From positions 1 through 64,000 of the forward strand of contig NZ_JADJDO010000016.1 in NCBI RefSeq assembly GCF_016702655.1: a stretch of 64,000 nucleotides of DNA, read 5' to 3'. The notes under the pieces were generated by a model that was not told the origin of the DNA, did no database searches, and worked only from the letters and a program-made list of their open reading frames with translations. Below are positions 40,804 through 49,423 of this stretch, piece by piece (position 1 is the stretch's first letter; every line of letters starts with the position of its first letter). The stretch is from Ideonella sp. (GTDB taxonomy: Bacteria > Pseudomonadota > Gammaproteobacteria > Burkholderiales > Burkholderiaceae_C). The translations under genes and the position numbers were made by a program.

Positions 40804-42957
40804 ATGACGACCGCAGCCACGACCTGGCGCTGGCAGGGCCTGGGCCGGCCGCGCCTGCCGGTCATGCTCCAGACCGAAGCCGCCGAGTGCGCGCTCGCCT
40901 GTCTGGCGATGATCGCTGCCTGGCATGGCCTGCACAGCGATCTGCCGACGCTGCGGCGCCGCGTCTCGCTTTCGCTCAAGGGCGCGACGATGGCCGATCT
41001 GGTGCGGATGGCGGGCGATCTGCAACTGGCACCTCGTCCGCTGCGCGCCGAACTCGAACATCTGGGTCAGCTCGAGCTGCCGTGCATCCTGCACTGGGAC
41101 ATGAACCACTTCGTGGTCCTGAAGTCGGTCGGTCGCTCGCACGTCGAGATCCACGATCCCGCGCGCGGCGTGCGGCGTCTGACGCACGACGAGTTGTCGC
41201 GCCACTTCACCGGCGTCGTGCTCGAGCTCACGCCCGAGGCGGACTTCCGGCCCCGCGTCGAGCGCGAGCCACTTAGCCTGGCCCGGCTGCTCGGTCGGGT
41301 GACGGGCCTGAAGCGCTCGCTGCTGCAGATCTTCGCGCTCGCGCTCGCCCTCGAGGCCTTTGCGCTGCTGTCGCCGTTCTTCATGCAGTGGGTCGTCGAC
41401 GGCGTGCTGCTCAGTGCCGACCGAAGCCTGCTCGTGACGCTGGGGGTGGGCTTTGCGATGCTGGTCGTGATCCAGGTTGCCACCGGCGCGCTGCGATCGT
41501 GGGCGGTGCTGCACCTCGCGTCGACGCTCAACGTGCAGTGGGTGGCCAACGTGTTCGCACACCTGCTGCGCCTGCCGATGGCGTGGTTCGAGAAGCGCCA
41601 TACCGGCGACGTGATGTCGCGCTTCGGCGCGATCCAGCAGATCCAGCAGACCCTGACGACGCACTTCATCGAGGCCGTGCTCGATGGCGTGCTGGTCGTC
41701 GTGACGCTGGCGATGATGGCGCTCTACAGCGCCACCCTGACGGCGATCGTGCTCGCTGCGGTGGCGATCTATGCGCTGCTGCGCCAGGCGCTGTTTCGCG
41801 CGCTGCGCAACGCGACCGAGGAGGAGATCGCCCAGGAGGCGCGACGCGCGACGCACTTCCTCGAGTCGCTGGCCGGTGTGCAGGCGATCAAGCTCTTCAA
41901 CCGGCGCGCCGATCGGCAGGCGCGCTTCACGAACATCGTCGTCGATGCGATGAATGCGACGGTTGCGGTGCGCAGGATCGAGCTTGCGCTGCAGGTCTCG
42001 CACAAGCTGCTCTTCGGCCTGGAGCGCGTGGCCGTGATCTGGATCGGCGCTCTGTTGGTGATGGAGGGCGGCCTCACGGTCGGGATGTTGTTCGCGTTCA
42101 TCGCCTTCAAGGAGCAGTTCGCGACCCGCGTCAGCGGCCTGATCGACAAGGCTGCCGAGCTGCAGATGCTCAGGCTGCAGGCCGAGCGGCTGTCCGACAT
42201 CGTGCTCGCCGCGCCCGAGTCCGAAGGCGGCGCGATGCCGGCGGGGGCTGCCGAGCCGGCGCCGCGGCTGGAGCTGCGCGACGTGAGTTTCCGTTACGCC
42301 GATGGCGAGCCGGATGTGATCGCGGGCTGCAGCCTGGTCATCGAACCGGGCGAGTCGGTCGCGATCGTCGGACCTTCGGGTTGCGGCAAGACCACCCTGC
42401 TCAAGCTGATGCTGGGTGTGCAGGTGCCGCAGTCGGGGGCGATCGAGGTCGGCGGCATCTGCCTGCAGCGGCTCGGCCTCGCTCGCTGGCGCGACATGAT
42501 CGGCACCGTGATGCAGGACGAGACGCTTTTTGCCGGGACGATCGCCGACAACATCTGCTTCTTCGACGCCGATCCCGACCCTGCCTGGATCGCCGAGTGT
42601 GCCCGCCTGGCGTCGGTCGATGCCGAGATCGAGGCGTTGACCATGGGTTACCACACGCTGATCGGCAGCCTCGGTGCCAGCCTCTCGGGCGGGCAGCGTC
42701 AGCGCATCCTGCTCGCGCGCGCGCTGTACAAGCGCCCGCGCATCCTTTTTCTGGACGAGGCGACGAGTGCGCTCGACGTCGATCGCGAGCGCCTCGTGAA
42801 CCGGGCTGTCGCACGCCTGGCGTTGACGCGCGTGATCGTGGCCCACCGGCCGGAAACCATCGCGTCCGCCGACCGGGTGATCGTGCTGCAGCAGGGGGCA
42901 GCGCACAGCCTGCAACAGGTCCAGGGCGGTCGCGGGCCGCACACGCATAGGGCATGA
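40804..42957 (+). CDS. Peptidase C39 domain ABC transporter/processing exporter
   Basis: A 717-residue exporter of the double-glycine peptide type. The N-terminal C39 protease keeps Gln23 and catalytic Cys29 (QTEAAECALACL), His102 (HWDMNHFVVLK) and Asp118 (EIHDPARG), so it should cut GG leaders in the cytosol. Six TM segments follow (about 165-430). The ATPase has GPSGCGKTT (Walker A), [19 protein letters not shown] (Walker B) and VIVAHRPET (H-loop). The substrate is presumably the 47-residue peptide encoded at 39973. It starts 19 nt after the MFP-like gene and overlaps the next gene by four bases. Confidence 0.95.
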   Translation: MTTAATTWRWQGLGRPRLPVMLQTEAAECALACLAMIAAWHGLHSDLPTLRRRVSLSLKGATMADLVRMAGDLQLAPRPLRAELEHLGQLELPCILHWDMNHFVVLKSVGRSHVEIHDPARGVRRLTHDELSRHFTGVVLELTPEADFRPRVEREPLSLARLLGRVTGLKRSLLQIFALALALEAFALLSPFFMQWVVDGVLLSADRSLLVTLGVGFAMLVVIQVATGALRSWAVLHLASTLNVQWVANVFAHLLRLPMAWFEKRHTGDVMSRFGAIQQIQQTLTTHFIEAVLDGVLVVVTLAMMALYSATLTAIVLAAVAIYALLRQALFRALRNATEEEIAQEARRATHFLESLAGVQAIKLFNRRADRQARFTNIVVDAMNATVAVRRIELALQVSHKLLFGLERVAVIWIGALLVMEGGLTVGMLFAFIAFKEQFATRVSGLIDKAAELQMLRLQAERLSDIVLAAPESEGGAMPAGAAEPAPRLELRDVSFRYADGEPDVIAGCSLVIEPGESVAIVGPSGCGKTTLLKLMLGVQVPQSGAIEVGGICLQRLGLARWRDMIGTVMQDETLFAGTIADNICFFDADPDPAWIAECARLASVDAEIEALTMGYHTLIGSLGASLSGGQRQRILLARALYKRPRILFLDEATSALDVDRERLVNRAVARLALTRVIVAHRPETIASADRVIVLQQGAAHSLQQVQGGRGPHTHRA

Positions 42958-43517
42958 CGATGAGCACGACGATGACGGCGACGACACCGACGCACACCCG
43001 GCCTAGGAGGCTGCGCGAGGCCACGGTCGACGCCGGGGAGAGCGGCGCCGAACAGATGCCGGGCGAGGTCGACTGGCGGATCTGCCGCTTCAGCGAATTG
43101 AGCCCGGTCGAGCTGGCGCGCATCTACCGCGCGCGCCAGCAGGTATTCACGATCGAGCAGCAGTGCATCTACCTCGATGCCGATGAGTTCGACGAGGTTT
43201 CCTGGCACATTGCCGCGTGGTCGCCAGCGCTGGCGCTGCCGCTGGCCTATGCGCGGCTCGTCAACCCGGGCGGCAAATATGCCGAGCCGTCGATGGGGCG
43301 CGTGATCACGACGGCTGCGGCGCGCGGCGTCGGGCTCGGGCGCGAGCTGGTGCGGCGTGTGCTCGAGCACAGCGCCCTCGTCTTCCCGAGGCAGGGGGTG
43401 CGCATCTCGGCGCAGGAGCGCCTGGCGCGCTTCTACGCGGAGTTCGGCTTTGCGCCGGTTGGCGAACCGTACATGGAAGACGGCATCCCCCACCTCGAGA
43501 TGCTGCGCCGGGCCTGA
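42954..43517 (+). CDS. ElaA-family GNAT acetyltransferase
   Basis: A 187-residue protein: about 40 low-complexity Thr/Ala residues, then an ElaA-like GNAT domain with LARIYRARQQVFTIEQQCIY, LPLAYARLVNPGG, GRVITTAAARGVGLGRELVR (acetyl-CoA binding) and the ElaA ending EPYMEDGIPHLEMLRR. The start overlaps the exporter stop (ATGA), so it belongs to the peptide operon. It may acetylate the peptide (its N-terminus or Lys44/Lys46) or a self-protein for immunity; both are inference. ElaA proteins elsewhere are uncharacterised acetyltransferases. Confidence 0.88.
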   Translation: MTMSTTMTATTPTHTRPRRLREATVDAGESGAEQMPGEVDWRICRFSELSPVELARIYRARQQVFTIEQQCIYLDADEFDEVSWHIAAWSPALALPLAYARLVNPGGKYAEPSMGRVITTAAARGVGLGRELVRRVLEHSALVFPRQGVRISAQERLARFYAEFGFAPVGEPYMEDGIPHLEMLRRA

Positions 43518-43575
43518 GCCGGACGTGCGGGCGCGCCTGCGCGCGGCCGCACGCTCGGGGGCCGCCTGCGAGGGG

Positions 43576-43597
43576 GCATCCGCATGATTGCGGATGC
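43576..43597 (+). terminator. Stem-loop after the peptide operon
   Basis: GCATCCGCA (43576-43584) and TGCGGATGC (43589-43597) form a perfect nine-bp stem with a TGAT loop, 60 nt after the GNAT stop. There is no T-run, so it is either a weak or Rho-assisted terminator or an mRNA 3' protector. Confidence 0.45.
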
Positions 43598-43680
43598 GCG
43601 GGCTGCAAGCCTGGGCCGGGGTGCGCGTGCGCCTGCGGGTCGCCATTGCCCCGCCACCAGCGCCGCGGAGGTGCTGCCGA

Positions 43681-43686
43681 TAGAAT
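43681..43686 (+). promoter_or_regulatory. Predicted -10 box for mnmG
   Basis: TAGAAT, 70 nt before the mnmG start, in a locally AT-richer patch. It resembles the TACAAT boxes before dnaA and metH. No firm -35 was identified. Confidence 0.4.
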
Positions 43687-43755
43687 ACTACCTTGATCTG
43701 CAGCAGCATCAGCGCTAAGTGAGCGCCTGCTTCTTGTTTGCGTCGAGGATGCTCC

Positions 43756-45729
43756 ATGCTCTACCCGAAGGAATTCGACGTGATTGTCGTCGGCGGCGGC
43801 CATGCCGGCACCGAAGCCGCGCTTGCCGCGGCGCGCATGGGCTGTGCCACCTTGCTGCTGACGCACAACATCGAGACGCTCGGCCAGATGAGCTGCAACC
43901 CGTCGATCGGCGGCATCGGCAAGGGCCACTTGGTGAAGGAGGTCGATGCGCTCGGCGGCGCAATGGCCGCCGCGACCGACGAGTCCGGGATCCAGTTTCG
44001 CATTCTCAACGGCTCCAAGGGGCCGGCCGTGCGCGCGACCCGGGCGCAGGCCGACCGCATCCTGTACAGGGCTGCAATCCGGCGCCGGATCGAGAATCAG
44101 CCCAACCTGTGGCTGTTTCAGCAGGCGGTCGATGACCTGATCGTCGTTGGCGACCGGGTCGTCGGCGCCGTGACGCAGCTCGGCATCCGCTTTGCCGCGC
44201 GCGCGGTGGTGCTGACGGCGGGGACCTTTCTCGACGGACGCATCCACGTCGGCCTGGCCAACCATCCGGCCGGCCGCGCCGGCGACCAGCCTTCGGTCAA
44301 ATTGTCGGCCCGGCTGAAGGAACTGCAACTTCCACAAGGCCGGCTCAAGACCGGTACGCCGCCACGCATCGACGGCCGCAGCATCGCCTTCGACCGGCTG
44401 ACCGAGCAGCCCGGCGACCTCGACCCGGTGCCGGTGTTCAGTTTTCTCGGCGATGCCAGCCAGCACCCGGCGCAGCTGCCGTGCTGGATCACGCACACCA
44501 ACGAGCAGACGCACGAGATCATCCGCGGCGGCTTCGACCGCAGCCCGATGTTCACCGGCGTCATCGAGGGCGTGGGCCCGCGCTACTGCCCGAGCATCGA
44601 GGACAAGGTGAACCGCTTCGCCGACAAGGGCTCGCACCAGATATTTCTCGAGCCCGAGGGGCTGACGACGCACGAGTACTACCCGAACGGGATTTCGACC
44701 TCGCTGCCGTTCGACGTGCAGCTCGCCGCGGTGCGCTCGATGCGCGGGCTCGAGCAGGCGCACATCCTGCGCCCGGGCTACGCGATCGAGTACGACTATT
44801 TCGACCCACGCGCACTGCGCCCCAATTTCGAGACGCGCGCGATCGGGGGCCTGTTCTTCGCCGGCCAGATCAACGGGACGACGGGTTACGAAGAGGCTGC
44901 GGCGCAGGGCCTTTTCGCGGGTCTTAATGCCGCGCTCCAGGTCTGCGGTCGCGAACCATGGACGCCCGGGCGCGAGCAGGCCTACCTCGGCGTGCTCGTC
45001 GACGACCTGATCACCAAGGGTGTGAACGAGCCGTACCGGATGTTCACGAGCCGGGCGGAGTTCCGGCTCCAGTTGCGCGAGGACAACGCCGACCTGCGCC
45101 TGACCGAGAAGGGGCGCGAATTCGGCCTCGTCGACGATGTGCGCTGGGAGGCCTTCTGCCGCAAGCGTGATGCTGTTTCACGTGAAACAGAGCGCCTCCG
45201 GCTGACCTGGGTCAGCCCTGCCAGCCTGCCGGCCCGGGATGCCGAGCGCTTGGTCGGGAGGGCCATCGACCACGAATACAGCCTCGCCGAACTGATCCGC
45301 CGGCCCGGCGTGGGGTTCAGCCAGATCGACGAGGTGGCCGCGATCGCGCGCCCCGAAGCCGGCGTCTCGCGCAGCGCGCTGCGCGAGGAACTCGGCCCCC
45401 GGCTTGCCGACGCGGTGATCGAGCAAGTGGAAACCAGTTTCAAGTATGCTGGCTACATCGACAAGCAGAACGACGAAGTCCGGCGCGCTGCGCGCTTCGA
45501 AGACCTGCGCCTGCCCGACGGGCTCGACTATGCGCGTGTGACCGCGCTGTCGCACGAGGTGCGCCAGCGCCTGAGCCAGCATCGGCCGCAGACATTGGGG
45601 CAGGCGTCGCGGCTGTCGGGCGTCACGCCGGCGGCGATCAGCTTGCTGCTGATCCATCTCAAGAAGGGATGCCGCAGGGGTGCCGCTGGCGATGGCGCAG
45701 CGGACGGCAGCCTCGATGCCGCCGCCTAG
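43756..45729 (+). CDS. mnmG: tRNA uridine-5-carboxymethylaminomethyl synthesis enzyme MnmG
   Basis: A 657-residue MnmG (GidA). The FAD-binding motif [20 protein letters not shown] is at the start, then [35 protein letters not shown] with the catalytic Cys-area, and [20 protein letters not shown]. The C-terminal helical domain ends in IHLKKG. It acts with MnmE on wobble uridines of tRNA using FAD and NADH. It is upstream of rsmG, as in many genomes. A perfect parS site lies inside the coding sequence (45174-45189) and codes VSRETE-type residues, so the gene also carries a chromosome-partition signal. GAGG precedes the ATG. Confidence 0.97.
   Translation: MLYPKEFDVIVVGGGHAGTEAALAAARMGCATLLLTHNIETLGQMSCNPSIGGIGKGHLVKEVDALGGAMAAATDESGIQFRILNGSKGPAVRATRAQADRILYRAAIRRRIENQPNLWLFQQAVDDLIVVGDRVVGAVTQLGIRFAARAVVLTAGTFLDGRIHVGLANHPAGRAGDQPSVKLSARLKELQLPQGRLKTGTPPRIDGRSIAFDRLTEQPGDLDPVPVFSFLGDASQHPAQLPCWITHTNEQTHEIIRGGFDRSPMFTGVIEGVGPRYCPSIEDKVNRFADKGSHQIFLEPEGLTTHEYYPNGISTSLPFDVQLAAVRSMRGLEQAHILRPGYAIEYDYFDPRALRPNFETRAIGGLFFAGQINGTTGYEEAAAQGLFAGLNAALQVCGREPWTPGREQAYLGVLVDDLITKGVNEPYRMFTSRAEFRLQLREDNADLRLTEKGREFGLVDDVRWEAFCRKRDAVSRETERLRLTWVSPASLPARDAERLVGRAIDHEYSLAELIRRPGVGFSQIDEVAAIARPEAGVSRSALREELGPRLADAVIEQVETSFKYAGYIDKQNDEVRRAARFEDLRLPDGLDYARVTALSHEVRQRLSQHRPQTLGQASRLSGVTPAAISLLLIHLKKGCRRGAAGDGAADGSLDAAA
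45174..45189. promoter_or_regulatory. parS centromere site (perfect) inside mnmG
   Basis: TGTTTCACGTGAAACA is identical to the consensus ParB-binding palindrome. It is 29 kb from dnaA and about 4 kb before parB, the usual origin-proximal setting. Confidence 0.95.
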
Positions 45730-46381
45730 GCAGCCCGCGGGCACGGATAGGGCGACACTGGGCCGGGCGGCCGGGACGCTGGGCCTCGAACTCTCCGACT
45801 CGCAGGCCGAGGCCTTGCTTGCCTACTTGGCGCTGCTTGCGAAGTGGAACCGCGTCTACAACCTGAGCGCGGTCCGTGATCCAGCCGCGATGCTGGTGCA
45901 GCACGTCGTGGACAGCCTTGCCGTTGTGGCGCCGCTGCGGCGAGAGATCGGCAGTCGTTCCGTGCGATTGCTCGACGTCGGCAGCGGCGCCGGCCTGCCC
46001 GGCGTCGTGCTCGCCGTGGCGATGCCCGAACTCGACGTCACCTGCATCGATGCGGTTGGCAAGAAGGCGGCGTTCGTGCGCGAGGTGGCGGGGGAACTCG
46101 GGCTAAAGAACCTGCATGCTGTCCATGGCAGGGTCGAGCAGCTGCAGACTGCTGCCTTCGACATCATCACTTCACGTGCATTCGCGTCGCTGGCCGATTT
46201 CGTGGCGCTGACGCGCCGTCTGTGTGGCGCCCAGACCCTATGGATGGCGATGAAGGGCAGGGTTCCCGCAGAGGAGTTGGCTGCGCTGCCCGAGGGAATC
46301 AGGCTGTTTCACGTGGAACTATTGAAAGTCCCCGGCCTGGACGCCGAACGATGCGTTGTCTGGCTGCAGGAGAAGCAATGA
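45692..46381 (+). CDS. rsmG: 16S rRNA (guanine527-N7)-methyltransferase RsmG
   Basis: About 229 residues. RsmG (GidB) methylates N7 of G527 in 16S rRNA with AdoMet; loss gives low-level streptomycin resistance in other bacteria. The AdoMet-binding loop is [20 protein letters not shown], followed by [20 protein letters not shown] and [14 protein letters not shown]. The start is unsure: ATG 45692 is used, with GTG 45680 and ATG 45716 as alternatives, all overlapping the mnmG 3' end. The stop overlaps the lipocalin ATG. A second, less perfect parS-like site lies near the 3' end. Confidence 0.94.
   Translation: MAQRTAASMPPPRQPAGTDRATLGRAAGTLGLELSDSQAEALLAYLALLAKWNRVYNLSAVRDPAAMLVQHVVDSLAVVAPLRREIGSRSVRLLDVGSGAGLPGVVLAVAMPELDVTCIDAVGKKAAFVREVAGELGLKNLHAVHGRVEQLQTAAFDIITSRAFASLADFVALTRRLCGAQTLWMAMKGRVPAEELAALPEGIRLFHVELLKVPGLDAERCVVWLQEKQ
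46305..46320. promoter_or_regulatory. Second parS-like site inside rsmG (14/16)
   Basis: TGTTTCACGTGGAACT differs from the consensus at positions 12 and 16. It lies 1.1 kb from the perfect site and 1.5 kb before parA, so a small parS cluster is likely, although binding strength at this one is uncertain. Confidence 0.65.
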
Positions 46382-46962
46382 CGAAGAGTATGTCAGCCTG
46401 GTTGGCTGGCCTGTGTGTCGGCGCTTCTGCCGGCGCGGCGGGCGCTGCCCTCGAGCCGATTGCGGTGGTGGATCTGCCAAGCTACCTCGGCACGTGGTAC
46501 CAGGTTGCGCTGGTCCCGAATCGATTCCAGTCAAGCTGTGTCAGCGACACGACGGCCACCTACCGCGAACGCAAGGACGGCAACATCGACGTCATCAACC
46601 GCTGCAGGCGGGCGGATGGCAGTTTCGACGAGGCCGTCGGCCTGGCCCGTCCTCGCGGCGAGGTGGCTGGCAGCCAGCTCCGTCCGGCCCGGCTGGAGGT
46701 GAGCTTCCTGCCGCAGTGGCTGCGCTGGGCGCAGGCCATTGGCGGGTGGGGTTGGGGCGCCTACTGGGTGATCCAGCTCGCACCCGACTACCGCTACGCC
46801 GTGGTCAGTGAAGGCTCGCGGGAGTACCTGTGGGTGCTGTCGCGGACACCGGAGCTCGCGCCAGAGGACGACGTCGCCATCCGGGCGACGCTGCAGAAGC
46901 AGGGGTTCGATCTGACGCGCCTGCAGGCTCACACCCACGGGAAGCGCCAAGCTCAGCCCTGA
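46378..46962 (+). CDS. Lipocalin family protein (Blc-like)
   Basis: A 194-residue exported lipocalin. A signal peptide (WLAGLCVGASAGAAGAALE, no good lipobox) is followed by the lipocalin signature YLGTWYQVALVPNRFQ, a second conserved block RPARLEVSFLP and the third near DYRYAVVSEGSREYLWVLSR. Bacterial lipocalins bind hydrophobic ligands or lipids at the envelope. The ATG overlaps the rsmG TGA, so translation is coupled, an odd partner for an rRNA methylase. A 240-nt gap separates it from the LysE gene. Confidence 0.9.
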   Translation: MTKSMSAWLAGLCVGASAGAAGAALEPIAVVDLPSYLGTWYQVALVPNRFQSSCVSDTTATYRERKDGNIDVINRCRRADGSFDEAVGLARPRGEVAGSQLRPARLEVSFLPQWLRWAQAIGGWGWGAYWVIQLAPDYRYAVVSEGSREYLWVLSRTPELAPEDDVAIRATLQKQGFDLTRLQAHTHGKRQAQP

Positions 46963-47201
46963 AGTGAAACTGACCACCCCGGCCGGGGGCGAGGGCACCG
47001 AACCCGACCGGGAGGGTCGGCGCGCTAACACGCGCTCCCTGGCGCCTGGGGACGGCCGCGGGGACCAAGGCGCGTGTTTCATGCGTCGCGGGCCGCGCGA
47101 TAGCGCGGTGGAGCAACTGATATGGATGCCGCGAATGGCACAGCCGCGAATGCCGCCATGATCTGCCCCTACACTTCATGCGAGGGGGGAATTCGTCGAT
47201 C

Positions 47202-47813
47202 GTGTTCGGAATCACCGACTATGGCGCGTTCTGTGCCGCTGTTCTGTTGTTCCTGGCCTTGCCCGGGCCAGGCACGTTTGCGCTGCTCACGTCCACCGGC
47301 AAGGGGGGCTTTCGCGCGGGTGCAGCTGCGACGCTGGGCGTGATCGTCGGCGACCAGGTACTGCTCTGGCTCGCGGTGGCAGGGGTGGCCGCGCTGCTTG
47401 CTGCGCACCCTTCCGCGTTCGAGGCGGTCCGGTATGCAGGCGCCGCCTACCTGGCCTGGATCGGCCTGAAGCTATTGTTGGCCCGGGAGGGTAGCGCCGC
47501 GCCGATCCGGATCGAGCCCCATCACTTCGCGCGCCAGGCCTTCTTCATCACGCTCCTCAATCCGAAGGCCATCGTCTTCTACATGGCTTTCTTCCCGCTC
47601 TTCATCGACCCCGCAACGCACGAGGGCGGTGTCACGTTCGCAGCGATGGCGGCCACGATCGCAGCGCTCACGGCTGCCTACTGCCTCAGCCTGTGCGCCT
47701 TTGCGCAGGTCATCGCGAACAAGGTCAAGGCCAACCGGCGCGCCGCACGCTGGCTCGAGCGGCTGGCCGGCGTCTTCTTGATCGCCTTCGGCATCCGTCT
47801 CGGCAGCAACTGA
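47202..47813 (+). CDS. LysE family amino-acid exporter
   Basis: About 203 residues. LysE/RhtB exporters are small inner-membrane proteins with six TM helices that export amino acids. Here FCAAVLLFLALPGPGTFALL has the family PGP motif, with GVIVGDQVLLWLAVAGVAAL and FFITLLNPKAIVFYMAFFPL later. GTG 47202 gives the usual MFGITDYGAF start; ATG 47178 would add eight residues. It lies 10 nt before parA on the same strand, and the substrate is unknown. Confidence 0.9.
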   Translation: MFGITDYGAFCAAVLLFLALPGPGTFALLTSTGKGGFRAGAAATLGVIVGDQVLLWLAVAGVAALLAAHPSAFEAVRYAGAAYLAWIGLKLLLAREGSAAPIRIEPHHFARQAFFITLLNPKAIVFYMAFFPLFIDPATHEGGVTFAAMAATIAALTAAYCLSLCAFAQVIANKVKANRRAARWLERLAGVFLIAFGIRLGSN

Positions 47814-47822
47814 CGGGGAGTC

Positions 47823-48593
47823 ATGGCAAGAATCTTCTGCATCGCCAACCAGAAGGGCGGCGTCGGCAAGACCACGACCGCAGTCAATCTGGCGGCCGGG
47901 CTGGCGCAGCACGGACAGCGTGTGCTGGTGGTCGATCTCGACCCGCAAGGCAATGCCACCATGGGCTCCGGAGTTGACAAGCGCTCACTTACATTGAGCG
48001 TCTACGACGTCCTGCTCGAAAGCGCCAGCATCGCCGAGGCGCGCCAGCGCAGCCCGCGCGGCGGCTTCGACCTGCTCGGCGCGAATCGCGAACTCGCCGG
48101 GGCCGAGGTCGAGCTCGTGAGCCTTGAGCGGCGCGACAAGCGCCTGAAGGCGGCGCTCGCCGCCGTCGACGCCGAGTACGACTTCGTGCTCATCGACTGC
48201 CCGCCGTCGCTCAGCCTGCTCACGCTCAACGGCCTGTGCAGCGCGCATGGCGTGGTGGTGCCGATGCAGTGCGAATACTTCGCGCTCGAAGGGCTGTCGG
48301 ACCTCGTCAACACGATCAAGCAGGTGCACGCCAACCTGAACCGTGACCTGCAGATCATCGGCCTGCTGCGGGTGATGTTCGACCCGCGCATCACCTTGCA
48401 GCAACAGGTGAGCGAGCAGTTGAAGGGGCACTTCGGCAACAAGGTCTTCGATACCGTGATTCCGCGCAACGTACGGCTTGCCGAGGCGCCGAGCTACGGC
48501 CTGCCGGGTGTCGTGTTCGATCCTGCCTCGAAGGGCGCGCAGGCCTTTGTCGCCTTCGCCAAGGAGATGGTCGAGCGCGCGCGCTCGATGTGA
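47823..48593 (+). CDS. parA: Chromosome-partitioning ATPase ParA
   Basis: A 256-residue ParA/Soj. The deviant Walker A box is QKGGVGKTTTAVNLAAGLA, followed by VDLDPQGNATMGSG (Walker A' Asp) and FVLIDCPPSLSLLT. Bound to ATP it coats the nucleoid, and ParB-parS complexes stimulate its hydrolysis to drive segregation of new origins. It is a chromosomal type with no N-terminal DNA-binding domain. Unlike the common parA-parB order, a GNAT gene lies between parA and parB here. Three parts of the system (parA, parB, parS) are all within 5.2 kb. Confidence 0.97.
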   Translation: MARIFCIANQKGGVGKTTTAVNLAAGLAQHGQRVLVVDLDPQGNATMGSGVDKRSLTLSVYDVLLESASIAEARQRSPRGGFDLLGANRELAGAEVELVSLERRDKRLKAALAAVDAEYDFVLIDCPPSLSLLTLNGLCSAHGVVVPMQCEYFALEGLSDLVNTIKQVHANLNRDLQIIGLLRVMFDPRITLQQQVSEQLKGHFGNKVFDTVIPRNVRLAEAPSYGLPGVVFDPASKGAQAFVAFAKEMVERARSM

Positions 48594-48600
48594 TGCGGGC

Positions 48601-49386
48601 ATGCTGCCGCCTCCGCCATTGAATCGCATCGAACTGGCGTCGATCGAGGACGCCGGACTCAACGCCAGCGCCACGGCGCTCGAGCGCCTGCTCGACGGCT
48701 GGTTGCTGCGCTTCTCGCCCGGCAAGGCCAAGCGCGCGCGATGCATCAACGCGCTGGCCCCGGGCCGGATCGAACTGGCGCGCAAGGTCGCACTGTGCGA
48801 GCAGGCCTATGCCGAGGCCGGGCTGCCGATGATCGTTCGCGTAACGCCTTTCTCGGCTCAGGATGGCCTCGATGCCGACCTGGCGCAGATCGGCCTGCGG
48901 CGTTTCGACGACACCCGGGTCATGGTGTTGCCCGAACTGCAGCCGCCGGCCGCAGCTGCCGTGCCCCGTGGGCTGGCGCTGCGAGCGCTGACGGGCGACG
49001 CACTCGCGCACGCCGTCGGCGCGCTGCGCGGGTCTTCGGCCGCGCAGTGCGAAGCCCATGCCGAGCGGCTGCGGCAAAGCTGCATCGCGTGGAGCGGGCT
49101 CGTGCTGCAGGGCGCCGAAGGCCGAACGCTCGCCTGCGGGCAGGTGGCGGTCGAGGGCGGACTTGCCGGCCTGTACGATGTGTTCACCGCACCCGAGGCG
49201 CGTGGGCGAGGTTTGGCGCGCGCGCTGTGCATCGAACTGCTGCGCATCGCGCACTGCGCCGGGGCGCGCCGCGCCTATCTGCAGGTCGAGGGCGACAACC
49301 ACCCGGCGCGCGCGCTCTACCATGGCCTCGGCTTTGCCGACGCCTACGCCTACCACTATCGGACGCGCGATCCGCGCGCTGCGTGA
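48601..49386 (+). CDS. GNAT acetyltransferase between parA and parB
   Basis: A 261-residue GNAT protein. The N-terminal half (about 1-125) is a divergent GNAT-like domain (LLDGWLLRFSPGKAKRARCI), and the C-terminal half carries the acetyl-CoA signature GLYDVFTAPEARGRGLARAL with HYHGLGFADAYAYHYR. Such two-domain proteins often acetylate small molecules or peptides. ATG 48601 is eight nt after parA, and parB begins 38 nt after its stop, so it is embedded in the par operon. Whether it affects ParA/ParB is unknown. Confidence 0.87.
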   Translation: MLPPPPLNRIELASIEDAGLNASATALERLLDGWLLRFSPGKAKRARCINALAPGRIELARKVALCEQAYAEAGLPMIVRVTPFSAQDGLDADLAQIGLRRFDDTRVMVLPELQPPAAAAVPRGLALRALTGDALAHAVGALRGSSAAQCEAHAERLRQSCIAWSGLVLQGAEGRTLACGQVAVEGGLAGLYDVFTAPEARGRGLARALCIELLRIAHCAGARRAYLQVEGDNHPARALYHGLGFADAYAYHYRTRDPRAA

Positions 49387-49423
49387 TCCGCGGTCCGACC
49401 CGTTCAGTCACAGGAATCCCTCC

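Noticed and set aside
46963..47201. tRNA or small RNA gene between the lipocalin and LysE genes
   Set aside because: No cloverleaf or T-loop sequence (GTTCRA) was found.
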